From Formicarius rufipectus (Eukaryota > Chordata > Aves > Passeriformes > Formicariidae): DNA of 64,000 nt. Position numbers and translations under genes: made by a program. The notes beneath the pieces were generated by a model. It saw nothing but the letters and a program-made list of their open reading frames with translations. It was not told the origin of the DNA and searched no databases. This document shows positions 22,169 to 35,900 of the stretch, piece by piece. Positions within the stretch are counted from its first letter, which is position 1; each line of letters begins with the position of its first letter. Where the stretch lies: assembly GCA_013399695.1 (NCBI GenBank), contig VXAU01001099.1, forward strand, positions 1,721,777 through 1,785,776. The letters are read 5' to 3'.

Positions 22169-25100
22169 AAGAAAGTGCAAATCAGCTAAGTGGCAAAGGA
22201 ACTGAGTTTTACCATCTTCTCCTAAATTGAAAATTTCCCAAACTATCTCCAGAAAACCCTTGAAGAGCTATAAGAAAAGCCACATGGAAACTTTCTCAGC
22301 TGAGAAGTCAAAGAAGCCCAGCTGATCCAAACAAAGGATTCTTTACATGTTAAAAATATACATTCAGCAGGTGGTCACATTGCTAAGGCTCTGTAAAAGA
22401 AACTGAACAGGCAGAACTACATCAACCTGAATCCAGTATAGACGTGACATGAGTACTGCATTTTGCACTTGACATAATGCATATCTCCAGCGACAATGGG
22501 AAATCCATAGCATTCTTGCTTTCCAAAGGGCACAAAGGACTGCTGTTTTTTGGAAGGAAGGGGCAGCTGCCACAAGATTATAGTAATATCTCAGGCTTAC
22601 CTATATAAAGATATTTTCTAAATTTACAAGGAAATAACTTGTTGGATTAAAACACTTGTCAAGAAAGGATAAATTGTTAAACATTTAGGATTTTCCATTT
22701 GCTTTGGCCATTTCCCAACTATGTACCTGCCTTTTAGCTGTCTTGCATCCTAAATTAATTGAAACTAGTAAGTGGAAGAACTAAGATTACAAACATACCT
22801 ACCACTCTGTTAAGATCTATGTCAAAAGGACTGGACAGATACTGCAGAAAGTAGCATCTTAAGCTGTTATAATAGTATTGTCAGACATAACACTGTCAGA
22901 TCCCTTCTCTGAATGTAATCTGTGCAAGCTAACAAGTTCAGTGGGAAGCTTACAGGAAATTACTTAGGAAGAGAGTATCTCCTCCCTTTAAAGTGAAAGA
23001 GGGAAAAAAGCAGCCTTCCCTTTCAAATCACAGGAAGAAGATTCATCCTGCGTATGCAAGGTGTTAGGGACTACAATAATCATCTTGCATATAGTAAGCC
23101 TCTTAAAGTACCTCCTCTTCTGAGGTGATATGAGCCCATAACTAGTAGGAGAATGTCTCAAATAATAAGCCAAAGACTATGCTAGACAAGGGGTGTACTT
23201 AGCCCTAGTTGAAGCTGGAAATCCTGTTTTTGCATGGAATACTATTCTCTAAACTAGAGACAGTATATACAAGAGTGATCTAACTTATCTAATGGTTGCA
23301 GGACACATTGAACAGTTCCTGCTCTCATTAAGATGTCACAATTTATATTGACTATGCTGGTGGCACTTGTGCCTTTGCAGTTCCAGTTTTTCTAGCTTCC
23401 ATGGGCAGGCTGACATTGTGTGCTTGGCACTGTCCATCTCTTTCGATGCTTATGGGACACCATAAATCAGCTTGAGATTTGCAGACTGAAGTCTTCTATC
23501 GATCTGCAGAAGGGAAAAACATGGTCTGCAGAAACCATCTCTCAAAGAGAGTTTACATTCTTTTTCTTTTCAACTGAAATAATGATGATCACAGTGCTTT
23601 GGTATGAAATTAATTTTTACACTGTACAAACTGTTGTCAGGCCAAAAATTAATTTGGTATTCGCCAGCAAATGCCTCACTAATGGCAACTCAGATTTCTA
23701 AACTGACAGTAAATTTTCAGAATAATTTCCCTAACTAATCAATTACCATCCCTTCTTTAATTCCAGTAATGTAATTGTTATTGTCCAAAGCTAAGAGCAA
23801 AGACTAAATCAAGTGACGCTGAAAACAGCATGAAAAACATCACCATAAAATCCAGTGCTCACAGACAGCAGTGTCTCAGATGGTGCTGCTTAAAATCAGA
23901 CCACTAGTGGTCTAATAGGGCTAATTCTATGTTTTCTGTTTTGAAAGATTCCACAATAATTTGATACATTTTGCACTGCTTCCAGAGAATGGAAGGATAG
24001 AATTATGGCTCACCTCTCCATTATGTGACCATTTCTGTAGTGATTAAATCTGTATCAATTGACATATAGCATTTTGAAGATGTTTTCTCATATAGGAATT
24101 GGTATGGAAGAAAAAAAGGTAAGGGAAAAGTAGGCCTTTTATGTCTTATGGCCTCATTGTAATTCGATTTAAAATGTTAGAAAACTATTGCATAGAAAAG
24201 AAAAGCCTGAAAAAATTACAGGGGTTACAAGGGGAATAAATGTGAGCCACATCAAACCAATTCATTTTCTGCTACTGAAAGTCTGATCAGGAAAAATAGG
24301 CTAAAGGTCTGTTGTTGCCCTTCAAGAAATCCAGCTTGAAGATGAAATTCATGCCTGAATGCAGAGAAGCAATTTGGAAAAGTCAGAGTTTGATTTATTG
24401 TACTCTGAAAGGTTGTGTAAAGCTTACCAAAGATCTCAAAGTTACACGAAGGTGGTTTGTATGATTAAGAGCAACCATAGTTCTCAAGAACTCTTAGAAT
24501 ATAGAGACATAGGCTTGTTTTTTACTGTAAATTTTATCTTTCCATTATGAATAGAGGGAACTTCTTGCATTAATTTCTGCAACATTTGCATTACAGACAC
24601 ACATGATCCAGCAGTAGTATAGGCGCAGATTTGCAGTATATGACATACACAGATTCTGCTCTCATCTATGAAAATGTCAAAACAAGTAAACAAGATTTGA
24701 GAAAGCCAAGATATGACACAGTTCAATAAACTGTAGTTGATAAAAAAATGTTCAAAAAAGCCATTCATTGGCCCTTTGGCTCTAGGGCAGAAAACCTGTA
24801 ATGCCGATTGCAAAGTCTTAAAGCATGCCCTGGCAATGAAAGGAAAAAATTAAACTAAATTAGAGCAAATGTTCACTGCTTCCGGCAAACAACTTCTTTT
24901 AGGCTGCAAATACTAGATGAATTTAGGATTTCAGTTATTTATTTTGAGAGTCTAGGTAGAAGGGTGGATTTGCTTCTGAGTACATAATGCAGTTCTCTTG
25001 TGCTGTAAATCAGTGAAGGCCCAATGAAATCTGGGGAAAAGCAGAATTTCTGACTCTTAATCACTATTTTAGTTCTGTATAATCACAACAGCTTCAACTA

Positions 25101-27202
25101 TTAAATTGAAAAAAAAAAAATGTATCCACAAATATATGCATTGCTTTCTCTTCCCTCTAAGTGTCCTTTCTTGTTTTATTTCACCTTTGCTTGCTCATAA
25201 TACCCACAGTATCTGAAGTCTCAACTCAGAACTTCCTGCTTTTGGTAATTATTTTAGTTTCTATTTTACTGCAGTGTTTCTGTTTTATTTTGTGGTATTC
25301 CAGCAATATATCATAATGAGGTAACAAAACAGGGATTGAGGAGAAGCTTGCCTGTGGGCTCAAAGTGTCTGATGGAGTCTTGCACTTATAGTCTGCCCAA
25401 GGTACATTACTTTTGCAGACTGAGGACCCCACAAACCAGCACAGCTCCTCCCAAGCTTTTTCTAAGGGATAGGTTTACTGTATATTGTGTCAGAAGATAA
25501 AAGGTAGTGTTCTTATTTATTTATTTTTATTTACAATGTATTTATGAGTGAGTTAACAGGTTGAATACTGATGAAACCTATTAATATACTGAATATGAAA
25601 CTGCTACTAACGACATAATTAGCTTCTAGCAAATAGTCTTTTCTAAAAAGATAATCTGACTCTTCTGACAGATCCTAAATGTGCTACTGTTCACTGAAAA
25701 GATAAAACACAATGTAAAAGCCAGAATGTTATGGGATACACTGCATATTTACTTTGAAATTACTTTCCTTAATCCTCTTATGTAAAGCATATTGTACTCT
25801 TATCAATTTAAAGGAAATACTGTGTTAGCTTATCAACCACAAGTAACATGTCTTTTCTAGAAAGGAATGCTGTATAAACTAATACATGAACACTCAGCTC
25901 AAGAGTGAAAGTTTTCTCAAGTGCAGCAATATTAATACACATGACTGTATTATGTGCTTAACAGGTTCTATAATTGAGAATAATGTAATGTCATAACAAT
26001 GTGATACTTACATTAGCACACTCATATATACAAAAACTCCCTCAGAAACTTCACTTGTGGAGCAAGTTCCTGCAGGTTTCCTACAAAATCTACTTTTTTT
26101 GAGGCTTTCACCTCTGCAATGAAATGCAGAAATTAATGAACAATGAAGTGTTATGTGATGTAAGTTTAAGGAGTAGTATCTGTAGAAAAGTGAAGCTGAA
26201 GAGGAATTTTGGTAGACAAAATTTGTGGCCATTTGTTTTACCATTGTAACCATTTCATATGGAACTTCCAGAAGATATTTCCATTCAAGTTCACATTCAG
26301 ACCTTCTTTAATATAACATCTACCAGCATGACAGTGTAAAGTTATGTAATAGGTGCAAGAAAAGTCTAATTTTTTTCATCCACTGAATTGTATCAAAGTT
26401 TATTCTAAAAAGTGTGACATTTGTGAATAAGTAAAATACTATCATAACAAACACTGTATTACAAAATTCAGTTCCCAAGACCCTATGCTAAATTGTGAGG
26501 TGCTTGAGAAAAAAAATCTCTATTGCCACTTAAACAGTGAAGGGGCATCAAAGATCCCAAATGTTTGCAAAAGGTGTTGCAATTAAACACGCAAAAGAGA
26601 AAACTGCATTGATAGCAATGAAATAGCAGACTAAATAGGAAGGGTTTTCATGGTATCACAATATGTTGCATAAAAAATGCTCTGGTTTAGTTTGCAGAAG
26701 TAGGTTTTAATCAAAGTTACATCAACTTAATTAGTGATTGTAGGCAGAAGTACGTCCTTAAAAACTATGTAATTATAATTGAGAAATCTTCTTTCTGAAG
26801 TATTGCTCCCACCCTGCTAGTATGCTGGTTGATATAAAAGCCAGTAATTTTCATTATTAATTTAATATATTTGTCAGTAATTTAATCTGGAAAATTTTAT
26901 TAGAAAATAAGAGGGACAAGATCTGTTAGCATGAATTTTCTTTCAAGCATCTTCAAATTACTCTCCAACAGCAGCTATTTGACAAGGCACCACTGTCCAA
27001 CTCAGGGAGGTAAATCCTCAACAATGTTAGCAGCTTATTATTCTGGAAAAATACCCTACCCTATTCCCGTAATAATTTATATTTTTACCAAACTGGCTTC
27101 AGTGCGATCTCTAAGACATTAAAGCATGCTTTCTACCTCACATATAACTGGTAAAGCTTTACTTAATGTATCTGCTTCAGCAGTACACTTCAGGAAACAT
27201 GG
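22169..27202. other. Intergenic DNA, no gene seen
   Basis: AT-rich sequence without recognisable exons or repeats apart from short A runs and a TTTA-type stretch near 25515-25540. The longest open frame (109 codons, - strand, 24484-24813) is Cys- and hydrophobic-rich, resembles nothing known, and is probably chance. Confidence 0.5.
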
Positions 27203-27330
27203 GCCAGCTGGAGGGAGTCCAAAGAAGAGTGACTGGCAATTAGGAAACATGATCTACAAAAAACAACTGCAAAAATAGGCGTTATTTGAAGAAGGAAAAG
27301 AATTCTGAGGAGTGAAAAAAATAAGGATTT
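27203..27330 (+). mobile_element. CR1 LINE fragment, diverged
   Basis: The stretch beginning gccagctggagggagtccaa, then agaagagtgactggcaattagg, and later tgaagaaggaaaagaattctgagg follows the late ORF2 region of CR1. The avian consensus there has a ccagctgg-agagtccagaggagg block followed by a ctggagaagagaaggctctgagg block. It is heavily substituted with small gaps, so it is an old insertion. The 3' end is not preserved. Confidence 0.6.
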
Positions 27331-30300
27331 GTTAATATTTAGCATACTGATGTAAAAAATGAAAAAAACTCTGATTGCTTTGTCCAGCATCCAAATAATC
27401 AGTATGCTTAAACTGCAGAAAGTGGTATTTAAAGTAAATGTCGTTGGGGTATTTTATTTATGATAAAGTAATCCAGTATTTTAAAGAAACTGCTATGATG
27501 ATACCACAATCTTAAGTGCATTAAAAGAATTACATGCCAAAAATTATATATTTATAACCGATCTTGCCTTTGGGATATAGAATGAGACTACCTGACCTCT
27601 TATGATTTGCTGTAGACCTTTTATATTCTTTTGATCCTTGGCTATGAAGTTATTTACAATAAACTTAATTCCTTCTGTAAAGGCTCCAATATCAGGCCCT
27701 AAATCTGTCATGGTGTTGATAATCATGACGATCAGAAGCGCAACACTTGCAAAACTGGAATGTGAAATCGCTTACCTCACAAAATGTCAGTGAGAATCCC
27801 TTTAAGAAAGACCTTGTGATATGATCCTGACAAATCCCAGCTGTATCCGAAATGGAAAGGCTATTTGACAGTGAACTCTATCTTAGTGTGGTGACTTCCG
27901 GCTGTCTGTAACAAAAATAAAGTGAATGATTCAGTCAAAACACTATAATCTCCTACAAGGCCACAACCAAAATCATGTTTCTTTTCCTATCGCTTGTTTC
28001 ATATATACTTTAGTTTATTGCCTTATGGTAAATGCTGAAATTCATAAATCATGATAAGGTCAGCAGCATTCTTTTAAGTATACAAATAATCTGTAAAATG
28101 TAGTTCTTGTTAAATTATTCATGCCCAAAGAGAAAATCATCCTTGACTACATTATTTTTATTTTATAACAAACTCTGTTGAAGTGCATATTATGTACATG
28201 TACTTCTTTCAAGTTATCTGAGCCTAGATTAACTCTAGCAGCTGAACTCTGCATATACAAAAAATTATGTATTTTGAGAACAAAAAGGACATTACAGCAT
28301 TCTAGATAATACACTAAGGTTGCTTTTTTACCATGTTCCCCAGCCTTTCTTCTGTTTCCCCAAGTTTTCTTCTGTTCTCCACAGTCTTACACTAGCATTC
28401 ATTTTGATTGAAAAAAAAATGGTTATAAAAGTAGGATAAAAAAATTACAGTGGCTTTGGATTGAAGAAATTAATAAAAGCTTATGGATCTGGTTACCTTC
28501 ACTGAACCAGTGCATTGTGCTGCACAGGTGTTATAAGGGACTGCTCATGTGTGGCTAAGAATTGCTTCAGAGAGAGACAAAACCTTCCTGCAACTTTAGC
28601 CTGTTCTTATGCTACTGGCTAAGTCTCAGGGCAGAAGATGAGGCAGGACCACTTCTTTCTCTGCTGACCCCTGATTTCTTTTGGCCAGTACTGGCAACAG
28701 TTCCTGTCTCAGACTCCTGTAAACTGAGAGTGGAGTAAAAGCTGTTTACCAGGTACATGTCCTGCCATACTCCCTTGACAGCATTCAGATGGCAGCATTC
28801 TCTGCCTCTTATTTCACTTGAGATTGCAAACTACACCACTAAACCTGCAAAGACTGACTTCCTAGGTAGCACTGACACCCTTGCAATTCAAGAATGTCCC
28901 TCCAGTTTCCTCATCACCGTACATACTTTCTTTTTACCCCTGAGACTACTATTACCTGCTCCCTGCAGGAACAGTGGTGCAGAGGGGAGATTACTTCTGT
29001 CCATCATTTGCAGCCTGTTAGGCCTTATAGTTCTTGAAATAAATTTTTCCTCAATGGGCTCCTTACATTGTTATTCTTGCAGTTACTTGTGTGAAAACAA
29101 AACAAAAATAGGCCAGAGCTGAAACAGCCAGAGTTCAACTGGGTGTGCAAATGCTGGGAATAGGGCTATATATCTGGGATTTTCCTCTTTCCCATCAACA
29201 GTTTCTGGAACTAATTACTGCTAATTCTTGTTCCAGATAACCATTTTTCCAGAATACATTTATACTTATAAAATAGAACTGCTCAGAAGGGAACTATAAG
29301 TCCTAATCTTTAAAAAAAAAAAAATACTTACTGTTCTGTCATTCCACCAGACTTACTGTTGTTTATGACTCTGGCAGTGACACACAGTGCCCTGTTACAT
29401 TCTTAGGGGGTTAGAAACTAAAGATATGCATGAAAAATACTGTCCCTGTCTCTAGGAATTTGCAGTTTAAAACGTGTTATGGCAACATAAAGCAAAAGCT
29501 AGAGAAAAATTTTTCCATCTCTACTGAAATTTTAATTGTTTATAAAGTGAATGTTTATTGTCTGAAAATCACATAGAATAAAAGTAATATTAATGACAGT
29601 GAAAAGGAATTTTCTCCCCTAAAGTGTTCTATAGAAATAAAGTACTGAAGCAAAAAATATATCTGTAACCATGGAGATTATACCAGGCAACATGCATAAT
29701 AATTCAAAGTGTGGCATCACACAAATGTTCTTTGTCATGAGTGGATCACTACAAAGAAGCAGGTTTCCCCTTAACAATTTTCAGAAGCAGAATAGATGTG
29801 GTTTGTTTCTCAACCCTCTTTTTTGCAAGGGGGAAGGGGAAGTGTCAGCACTGTGGCAAGTGCAGCAGAGTAGTACTGTGTTCAGTTTGAAAAGATCCTG
29901 CTTCCCAGGTTCCTGGTAGTTTGGAATCAAAGGTATGATTTGTTGAAAATATTTATCTTCTGTGATTAGTCACATCAGAGCAACGAATCCCACCACATTG
30001 CCTGCATGGCAGAAGAGATGTCCATGGCAGCATATAGTTAAGGATAAAGAGTAAACAGTTCTAATTAAGTTTTACTTGAGTTTTGGGGATTTGTTTGCTT
30101 TTGTTTTTAGGACTACATACAAATGTATAAACAATATATTAAAACTGTTCCTCTTTAATCCTAGAAATATCAAGATCTGGCTAATTTAAGTGTTAGCTAT
30201 AAAACAACATTTAGCAATACTTCTTTCTCTGCTTATTCCTTCTCTGCATGGATGGCATCAAATAGCAAATAGCTCTTGGTCTGTCAGCTTCTAATACAGA

Positions 30301-31529
30301 ATGAATATTGATGTGGTTCTTAGTCTGATACAATTTATAAGGCAAAGGGGGGAAATTGCTGCAATCAGGATCTTTCATAATTCATAAATTTCATAATTTT
30401 GCTTTTCCACCTAAGGGGTTAACTAAAATCAGGTGGTTTGCAGTTGTTTGAGTTAGAAGGAGAAACTGATGATGATGCAAGGATGATGTCAATCCTGTTT
30501 ACTGGCAAACAATGTAGAAAATGTGTTTTCCCTCAAGGCAGGAGACATTCAGAAGATACTTCCTTTTTATGCAGTCCTGAACTACTCAGTTGTTTCTCAG
30601 AGACACACACCTACTTCTTTTTTCTGCATCTGTAACTTCTTTTTTTCCAGTTCCTGGCATTTTTTGCCAACCCTGAAATTACAGATTATCATAAATCCCT
30701 TTCCAATTCCTCCTCCATGTTTTTTCACTTTGGCAATAGACCATTGCTTCACCTATCACTTTTATAAAGCTGGATTTTTTTTCTTATTTGCATTTATTTT
30801 AAGTGGCAGTCTTTTTTATGCTGTCCAACTTAAAAATGCAATTTCACCCAGCCATCAATGGATAGAGCTTGAATGTAATGAATTCTTTCCCTTTCTTTTC
30901 TGCAGGAGGCTACAAAAATGCCCAGTGTGAAGGCAGGAGTTAACATAGTTACTTAACACATTACTTCTGTCTGTCCCAGAGGAGCTGAACCCCCCAGATC
31001 AGTGGTAATCATCATTTCCATTGTTTACCAAGATAGTGTTGTCATGCAAAACATGTTTTTCTAGAAGGAATAATTTCATCCAGCTTATTCACTCTTAATT
31101 TTAGTATATGGAATTCAAACAGGTGGACATTTATACCTAGAAAAATTAACCAGATTAAGGCAACATGAAAGGTGTATTTTACTTTGCAACTTGCCAGACA
31201 GGTTGCTTAATCAAGTGATTAGAACTGGCCAGAGAAAATTCGGATTTGAGAGCTGATAAAGATGTGAAGAAATAATTACAGTAAATACAGCAATAGCCGT
31301 TACTTTCTTTTCCCGAGCAGTGAAAACTGCTCTGTGCTGCACAGATGTGGCACTACTGCAGCACAGTAAAGCACTCAGCACTCCCAGCCCTCATGAGGCA
31401 CAGCAGGGACATTTCCACTCCTTTGCCTTCTGACTTAACTTCTGCATCCACTTGCGGAATTTGTGCTAAAATAATACGTGATGCATTTAAGACAGAGCCC
31501 TCCCCTAACTTCTTTTCTTCCCCCCGCAC
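27331..31529. other. Intergenic DNA, no gene seen
   Basis: No recognisable exon. Two longer chance-like open frames on the + strand (28757-29122, 121 codons; 30523-30930, 135 codons) show no domain, are rich in Phe/Ser/Cys and lack homology I can recognise. A run of A occurs at 29311-29324. CpG content rises toward 31.5 kb as the presumed RALB promoter is approached. Confidence 0.5.
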
Positions 31530-32020
31530 TCAGCACTGCTGAGGCCACACCTCGAATCCTGTGTCCAGCTCTGGGCGGACACGGAGGTGCCGGAGCGAGC
31601 CCGGAGAGGGGCAGTGGAGCTGGGGAAGGGTGTGGAGCACAGGCCATGTGAGAAGCAGCTGAGGGAGCTGGGGGTGTTCAGCCCGGAGAAGAGCTCAGGA
31701 GTGACCTTACCACTATACGGCCATCCGAAAGGAGCGTGTCGGCAGGCGGGAGGCGGTGTCTTCTCCCAGTGACTGGACAAGGGGACACAGCCTTAAGCAG
31801 TAACGGGGGAGGCTGAGGTTGGACACTACGGAAAGGCTAATTAGATATTGAAACGGACTGCGCGGCGAGGCGGTGCAGTCACCGCCCCTGGAGGTGCCTA
31901 AGTACAGGCTGGATGTGGCGCATGGTGCCACGGTCTAGTTGGCACGGTGGTGTTTGGTCACAGGTTGGACTCGATGACCTCAGAGGTCTTTTCCGACTGC
32001 TCCTACGACTGGGTGACTCT
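31530..32020 (+). mobile_element. GC-rich CR1 LINE 3' end next to assembly gap
   Basis: The stretch has CR1 landmarks in order: cagcactgctgaggccacac, gtgtccagctctgggc, a gagggagctgggggtgttcag block, gcccggagaagagctcagg, a tgactggacaaggggacac block, and finally ggttggactcgatgacctca and gaggtcttttccgactgc. The 3' tail, normally AT-rich gattctatgatt repeats, is here gctcctacgactgggtgac. CpGs are abundant where CR1 copies usually show TpG/CpA decay. It is about 490 bp and 5'-truncated. It lies on the shoulder of a CpG-rich region, so low methylation or GC-biased conversion may explain its composition. Confidence 0.85.
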
Positions 32021-32935
32021 CCAGAGCCACACCGAACCAGCGGCAAGGTGGGCAGACTCTCCCTCGGCAGGCCCGGCCCCTCACGGTGCCCCCNNNNNNN
32101 NNNNNNNNNNNNNNNNNNNNNNNNNNNNNNNNNNNNNNNNNNNNNNNNNNNNNNNNNNNNNNNNNNNNNNNNNNNNNNNNNNNNNNNNNNNNNNNNNNNN
32201 NNNNNNNNNNNNNNNNNNNNNNNNNNNNNNNNNNNNNNNNNNNNNNNNNNNNNNNNNNNNNNNNNNNNNNNNNNNNNNNNNNNNNNNNNNNNNNNNNNNN
32301 NNNNNNNNNNNNNNNNNNNNNNNNNNNNNNNNNNNNNNNNNNNNNNNNNNNNNNNNNNNNNNNNNNNNNNNNNNNNNNNNNNNNNNNNNNNNNNNNNNNN
32401 NNNNNNNNNNNNNNNNNNNNNNNNNNNNNNNNNNNNNNNNNNNNNNNNNNNNNNNNNNNNNNNNNNNNNNNNNNNNNNNNNNNNNNNNNNNNNNNNNNNN
32501 NNNNNNNNNNNNNNNNNNNNNNNNNNNNNNNNNNNNNNNNNNNNNNNNNNNNNNNNNNNNNNNNNNNNNNNNNNNNNNNNNNNNNNNNNNNNNNNNNNCC
32601 TTCCCTGGGCTGCCCGCGGATAAATGATAACGTTTTGTCTTTGCGGGATAAACAGAGGGGGTTTGGATGCTGTCGGTCTCAGCTGAACCAGAAGTTCCTG
32701 AAGGATCTTGTTTAACCTGGGCAAGGTCTCTCTGTGCCGCGCTGTATCCACCCTGCAGCGTTACGGGTGTAGATCTTGTAGGAAGAGAAGGGTGGTGCCT
32801 GCCTAAGCGTGACCTTACCTGGAGAAGGGCAGGGAGAGAGGTGACACAAAGCAGCCCAGTCATGCGTCCTGAACAGCTGGTGGAGACCGAACTCTGTCCT
32901 TCTGCCGAATCGATTCTCATCTGAGAACGGGAGAC
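32021..32935 (+). promoter_or_regulatory. RALB: Presumed RALB CpG-island promoter (contains gap)
   Basis: CpG-rich sequence flanks a 505-base gap on both sides: ggcccggcccctcacgg just before it, gggctgcccgcggataaatg just after it, and further CpGs to about 32.9 kb. The position is upstream of RALB in the right orientation. The first coding exon has an untranslated portion beginning at a 3' splice site, so at least one 5' untranslated exon must lie upstream. GC-rich bird promoters are often lost from assemblies. No TATA box or start site can be pointed to. The placement is inferred from composition and geometry. Confidence 0.45.
32094..32598. other. Assembly gap (505 N)
   Basis: A run of 505 undetermined bases inside GC-rich sequence. 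The untranslated first exon of RALB may be hidden here. Open frames that appear to cross it are artefacts of the Ns. Confidence 0.98.
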
Positions 32936-35900
32936 TTAGTATTGACTACCCCTGGATATTTTCATGGTGGAAGGGAACAAGGAGACTACCTGCACTAGGA
33001 TCAGTCTTGCGTTTTTCAAAGCTAAAGTCTGTAGTCTGGGTAGCTCTTTTTGGTTTTTGAACTGTCCAAACGTTACTTCTCTAGTTCTGAGGTTGTTTCT
33101 CTTGTGAGGGACAGGGAAGTGCCTGCCTATTGAAGGGCATCCTCAGAGGCATGATTTTCAGGAATAGCTGTCTTTTTTTTAGATGCCTTAAACACCTTAC
33201 TCCCAGTTGAAATTAAAGCAGCAGTAGGAAGTAACAACTGGGAACCAGACTTGTGGTTCTTAGAAGTGACTTGCTTGAAAATAATTTTATTACAGAGAAT
33301 TGATCCTTGTGGGTTCCTTCTGTCTCAGAATATTCTGTCATTCTGCAGTTTAATAGCAACAACTCAATCTTACTTGACAATAACATCTTTACACTTATTC
33401 ATATATAACAGACTCTTTAGAATAATTTTATCTACTGCTTCAATCGCTTCTGGACACTGAACTTACATTTTTGCTTACGATCAGGTTATATCAACTTACC
33501 ATGGTGAAACTTTTTGCATTTATTTCCTGTATTAAATACTTCATTTAAGAAATAGAAAAGCCTTCAGACTACACCTATAAATATGTTTCCTATATTAGAC
33601 TTTTAGTAGTAAATTGTTTAACTCCTCTTTTGGAGTAGGTCAACTTGATTCTGTTTTGCATGCCTGGAGAATAGTGAAGCTGACCTATTTTCACTGGTGT
33701 TATGTATATGATGCAGAGGAATTTCTAGTTTGAAGATTTAGCTGGAAAGATTTACAAAAACTGTTAACTGAAAGCTTAATTTGACCAGACAATACCCTTT
33801 CTTGGCCCTCCTTTAAAACTCCCAAACTTGTCTCTAATTGTCAGTGTCAGTGGAAGTCTGGGTAGAAGAGCAGTTAAGACATTTTGGTCAAATCAAGTCA
33901 GTAGTGATGGGACACTGCCTAGACAACTTGGATGTGTACACTGAAATCCTGGATGGTTTATAGTTTCTGTGATCTAATGCCTCTTTCAGGCTCTAAGTTT
34001 TTTCAGTTGCAACTTCATTGATTGAATGCTACTGTTATTTGACCAAATGCTGGATAAAACTTTGGGAAGTGTTGGTGTCCAAGCTTCACAAGGAACAAAA
34101 CTGTCCTGTGAACAGAGCATCAGTGACCACATGATATAGCAGAGCAAGCTCTAGGATCATGATTTGGGAGTCTGGTTCATAGTTTGTTTTTACTGTGTTG
34201 CTTTGTAAACTCTGTTCACTTTCCATGCAGGATAATGGCACTTTACCTTGATAATTTCTTATTGACTAGATTCAGACTCCATGCGACATTAAGTGAATTG
34301 CTTTATATCACAAAATGAATTCATGTGAATTAATAACCTCTCTTAGTAGGGGTACTGAAGGAGCCTGTTTCTCATGACAGCTGTGCAGGCAGTAAGCACT
34401 CATGGAAATGCAAGTGCATAGTGGTATCAAGACAAACAGTGCCAAAGGTCAGTAGGTGTCTTGTGCCTGTAGCGAACAGCTTGGGATGGGAGTAGTGGTC
34501 TTTGGGTCAGTGAAAAGGTAGTGGCCAGGGAGGCTACCGAAGTAGATAAACAAAGAGATTTGCTGCTTTTCACTCCCTGTGTGCCTGACTTTAAGTAACT
34601 TGTGCATGATTGACTTACTAGTGCTGATCCTTGACTTGGAAGTACTATTCTGCTGATAAAAACCTGTGGTTCTTTAGGTTTTTCTCTCTTTGTCTGTCTT
34701 GCACCCCCATGTCACTGCTAACTGTTCTGCAGCACTGTCAATCAGTGATGATAAGGTTCCATTGCTTGTTACTTGCTATTTCATGAAGCAGCAAAGTCAG
34801 CAAACAATCTTAATCTGTTTTGCTCTCCTAGTGGTAGTAATCAATTTTGTGTGTTTTGTTCTATGATACAGTTGATGCCTGCCTCTTGGGAAGAGACTAA
34901 AAAACAGATATTTTAAAAGGCCCTGTTAATGTCTGCTGAAGAGCAGTCTTTGTTCATGGCTCTTTTAGCCCATTAAACAGGACTAAGCAACTTTCCTCCA
35001 TGTCTGCCCCAGAAATATCAAATTGTCTTGTCATTTAAGCAAGATGAGTATACATAACTCGTGCTTTATCGCTTCATGTTCTTCCAAATACTGCTTTAAT
35101 AGTAATATTAGAGGATCTGTTTCGTCTCTTGTGCTTGAGAAGTGCAAATGTGTTTTTCAAGACCTGTCAAAATGAAAGTCACGAAGTCATGTAATGTGAG
35201 AATGTTATTTAGGCTGATGTGTAAGTAGCTACTTAAATCTTTATGGTGACAAAGTGCTTGCTTAGAACAGTCACTTTGAACTGTTTTCTATGGGATCCTG
35301 AACCCATAGCCCTCCTTGCTGAAGTCGTTGACAAAGGAATAATGGTTGATTACAAAAACATGAGACTTAATGGAAATGCAGTCCTGACCAGGAATCTCTG
35401 CAGGATCACAAGTCAAAGACCAAAAAATTTGTTCTGGGATTATAAGCATTTGTTAAAGTCTTAATCCTGTCAGCTGTTACTTTGTGAATTAGTGTTGCTG
35501 TCAGTTGAAGTGATTAGTGTGAAATATTTTGGGCTGCTAATAATGCAGTGAAACTGGAGTTTTTAATATGTTCTTCTTAAATTTGGAATATGTCAAAACC
35601 AATCTGAAGTCAAAGCTCAGAACTGGAAAGCTGAGAGCATGCTGAGTTAAGCAGGTGCTGTATATCCCAGATTTTTAGCTCTTTCTCTATGGTCTTTACC
35701 TGTGGTGAACAAGGTTATTCTTTGGAAGAGTACTGGAAACACATACTTAGCCCCCAGTTTTGTCATGGTAGATGGATATGTTAAAGAATGTTTCAAATTT
35801 ACATTTAATATTGATGATTTTTTTTTTTTTGCAAGCTAGTGGTTGGAATCACAGGTTTAACAAAGAAAACAATCCCACTTTACAGACAAGACTATTATAG

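Noticed and set aside
24484..24813. 109-codon open frame on the - strand
   Set aside because: It is Cys- and hydrophobic-rich without a recognisable pattern. Probably chance.
28757..29122. 121-codon open frame on the + strand
   Set aside because: The composition is unlike known proteins, with no splice or promoter context. Probably chance.
30523..30930. 135-codon open frame, Phe/Ser/Cys-rich
   Set aside because: T-rich low-complexity DNA readily yields such frames. There is no domain, initiation context or neighbouring exon to support it.
31879..32920. Long open frames crossing the N run
   Set aside because: They exist only because Ns interrupt stop codons. The flanking parts are CR1 or CpG-rich untranslated sequence.
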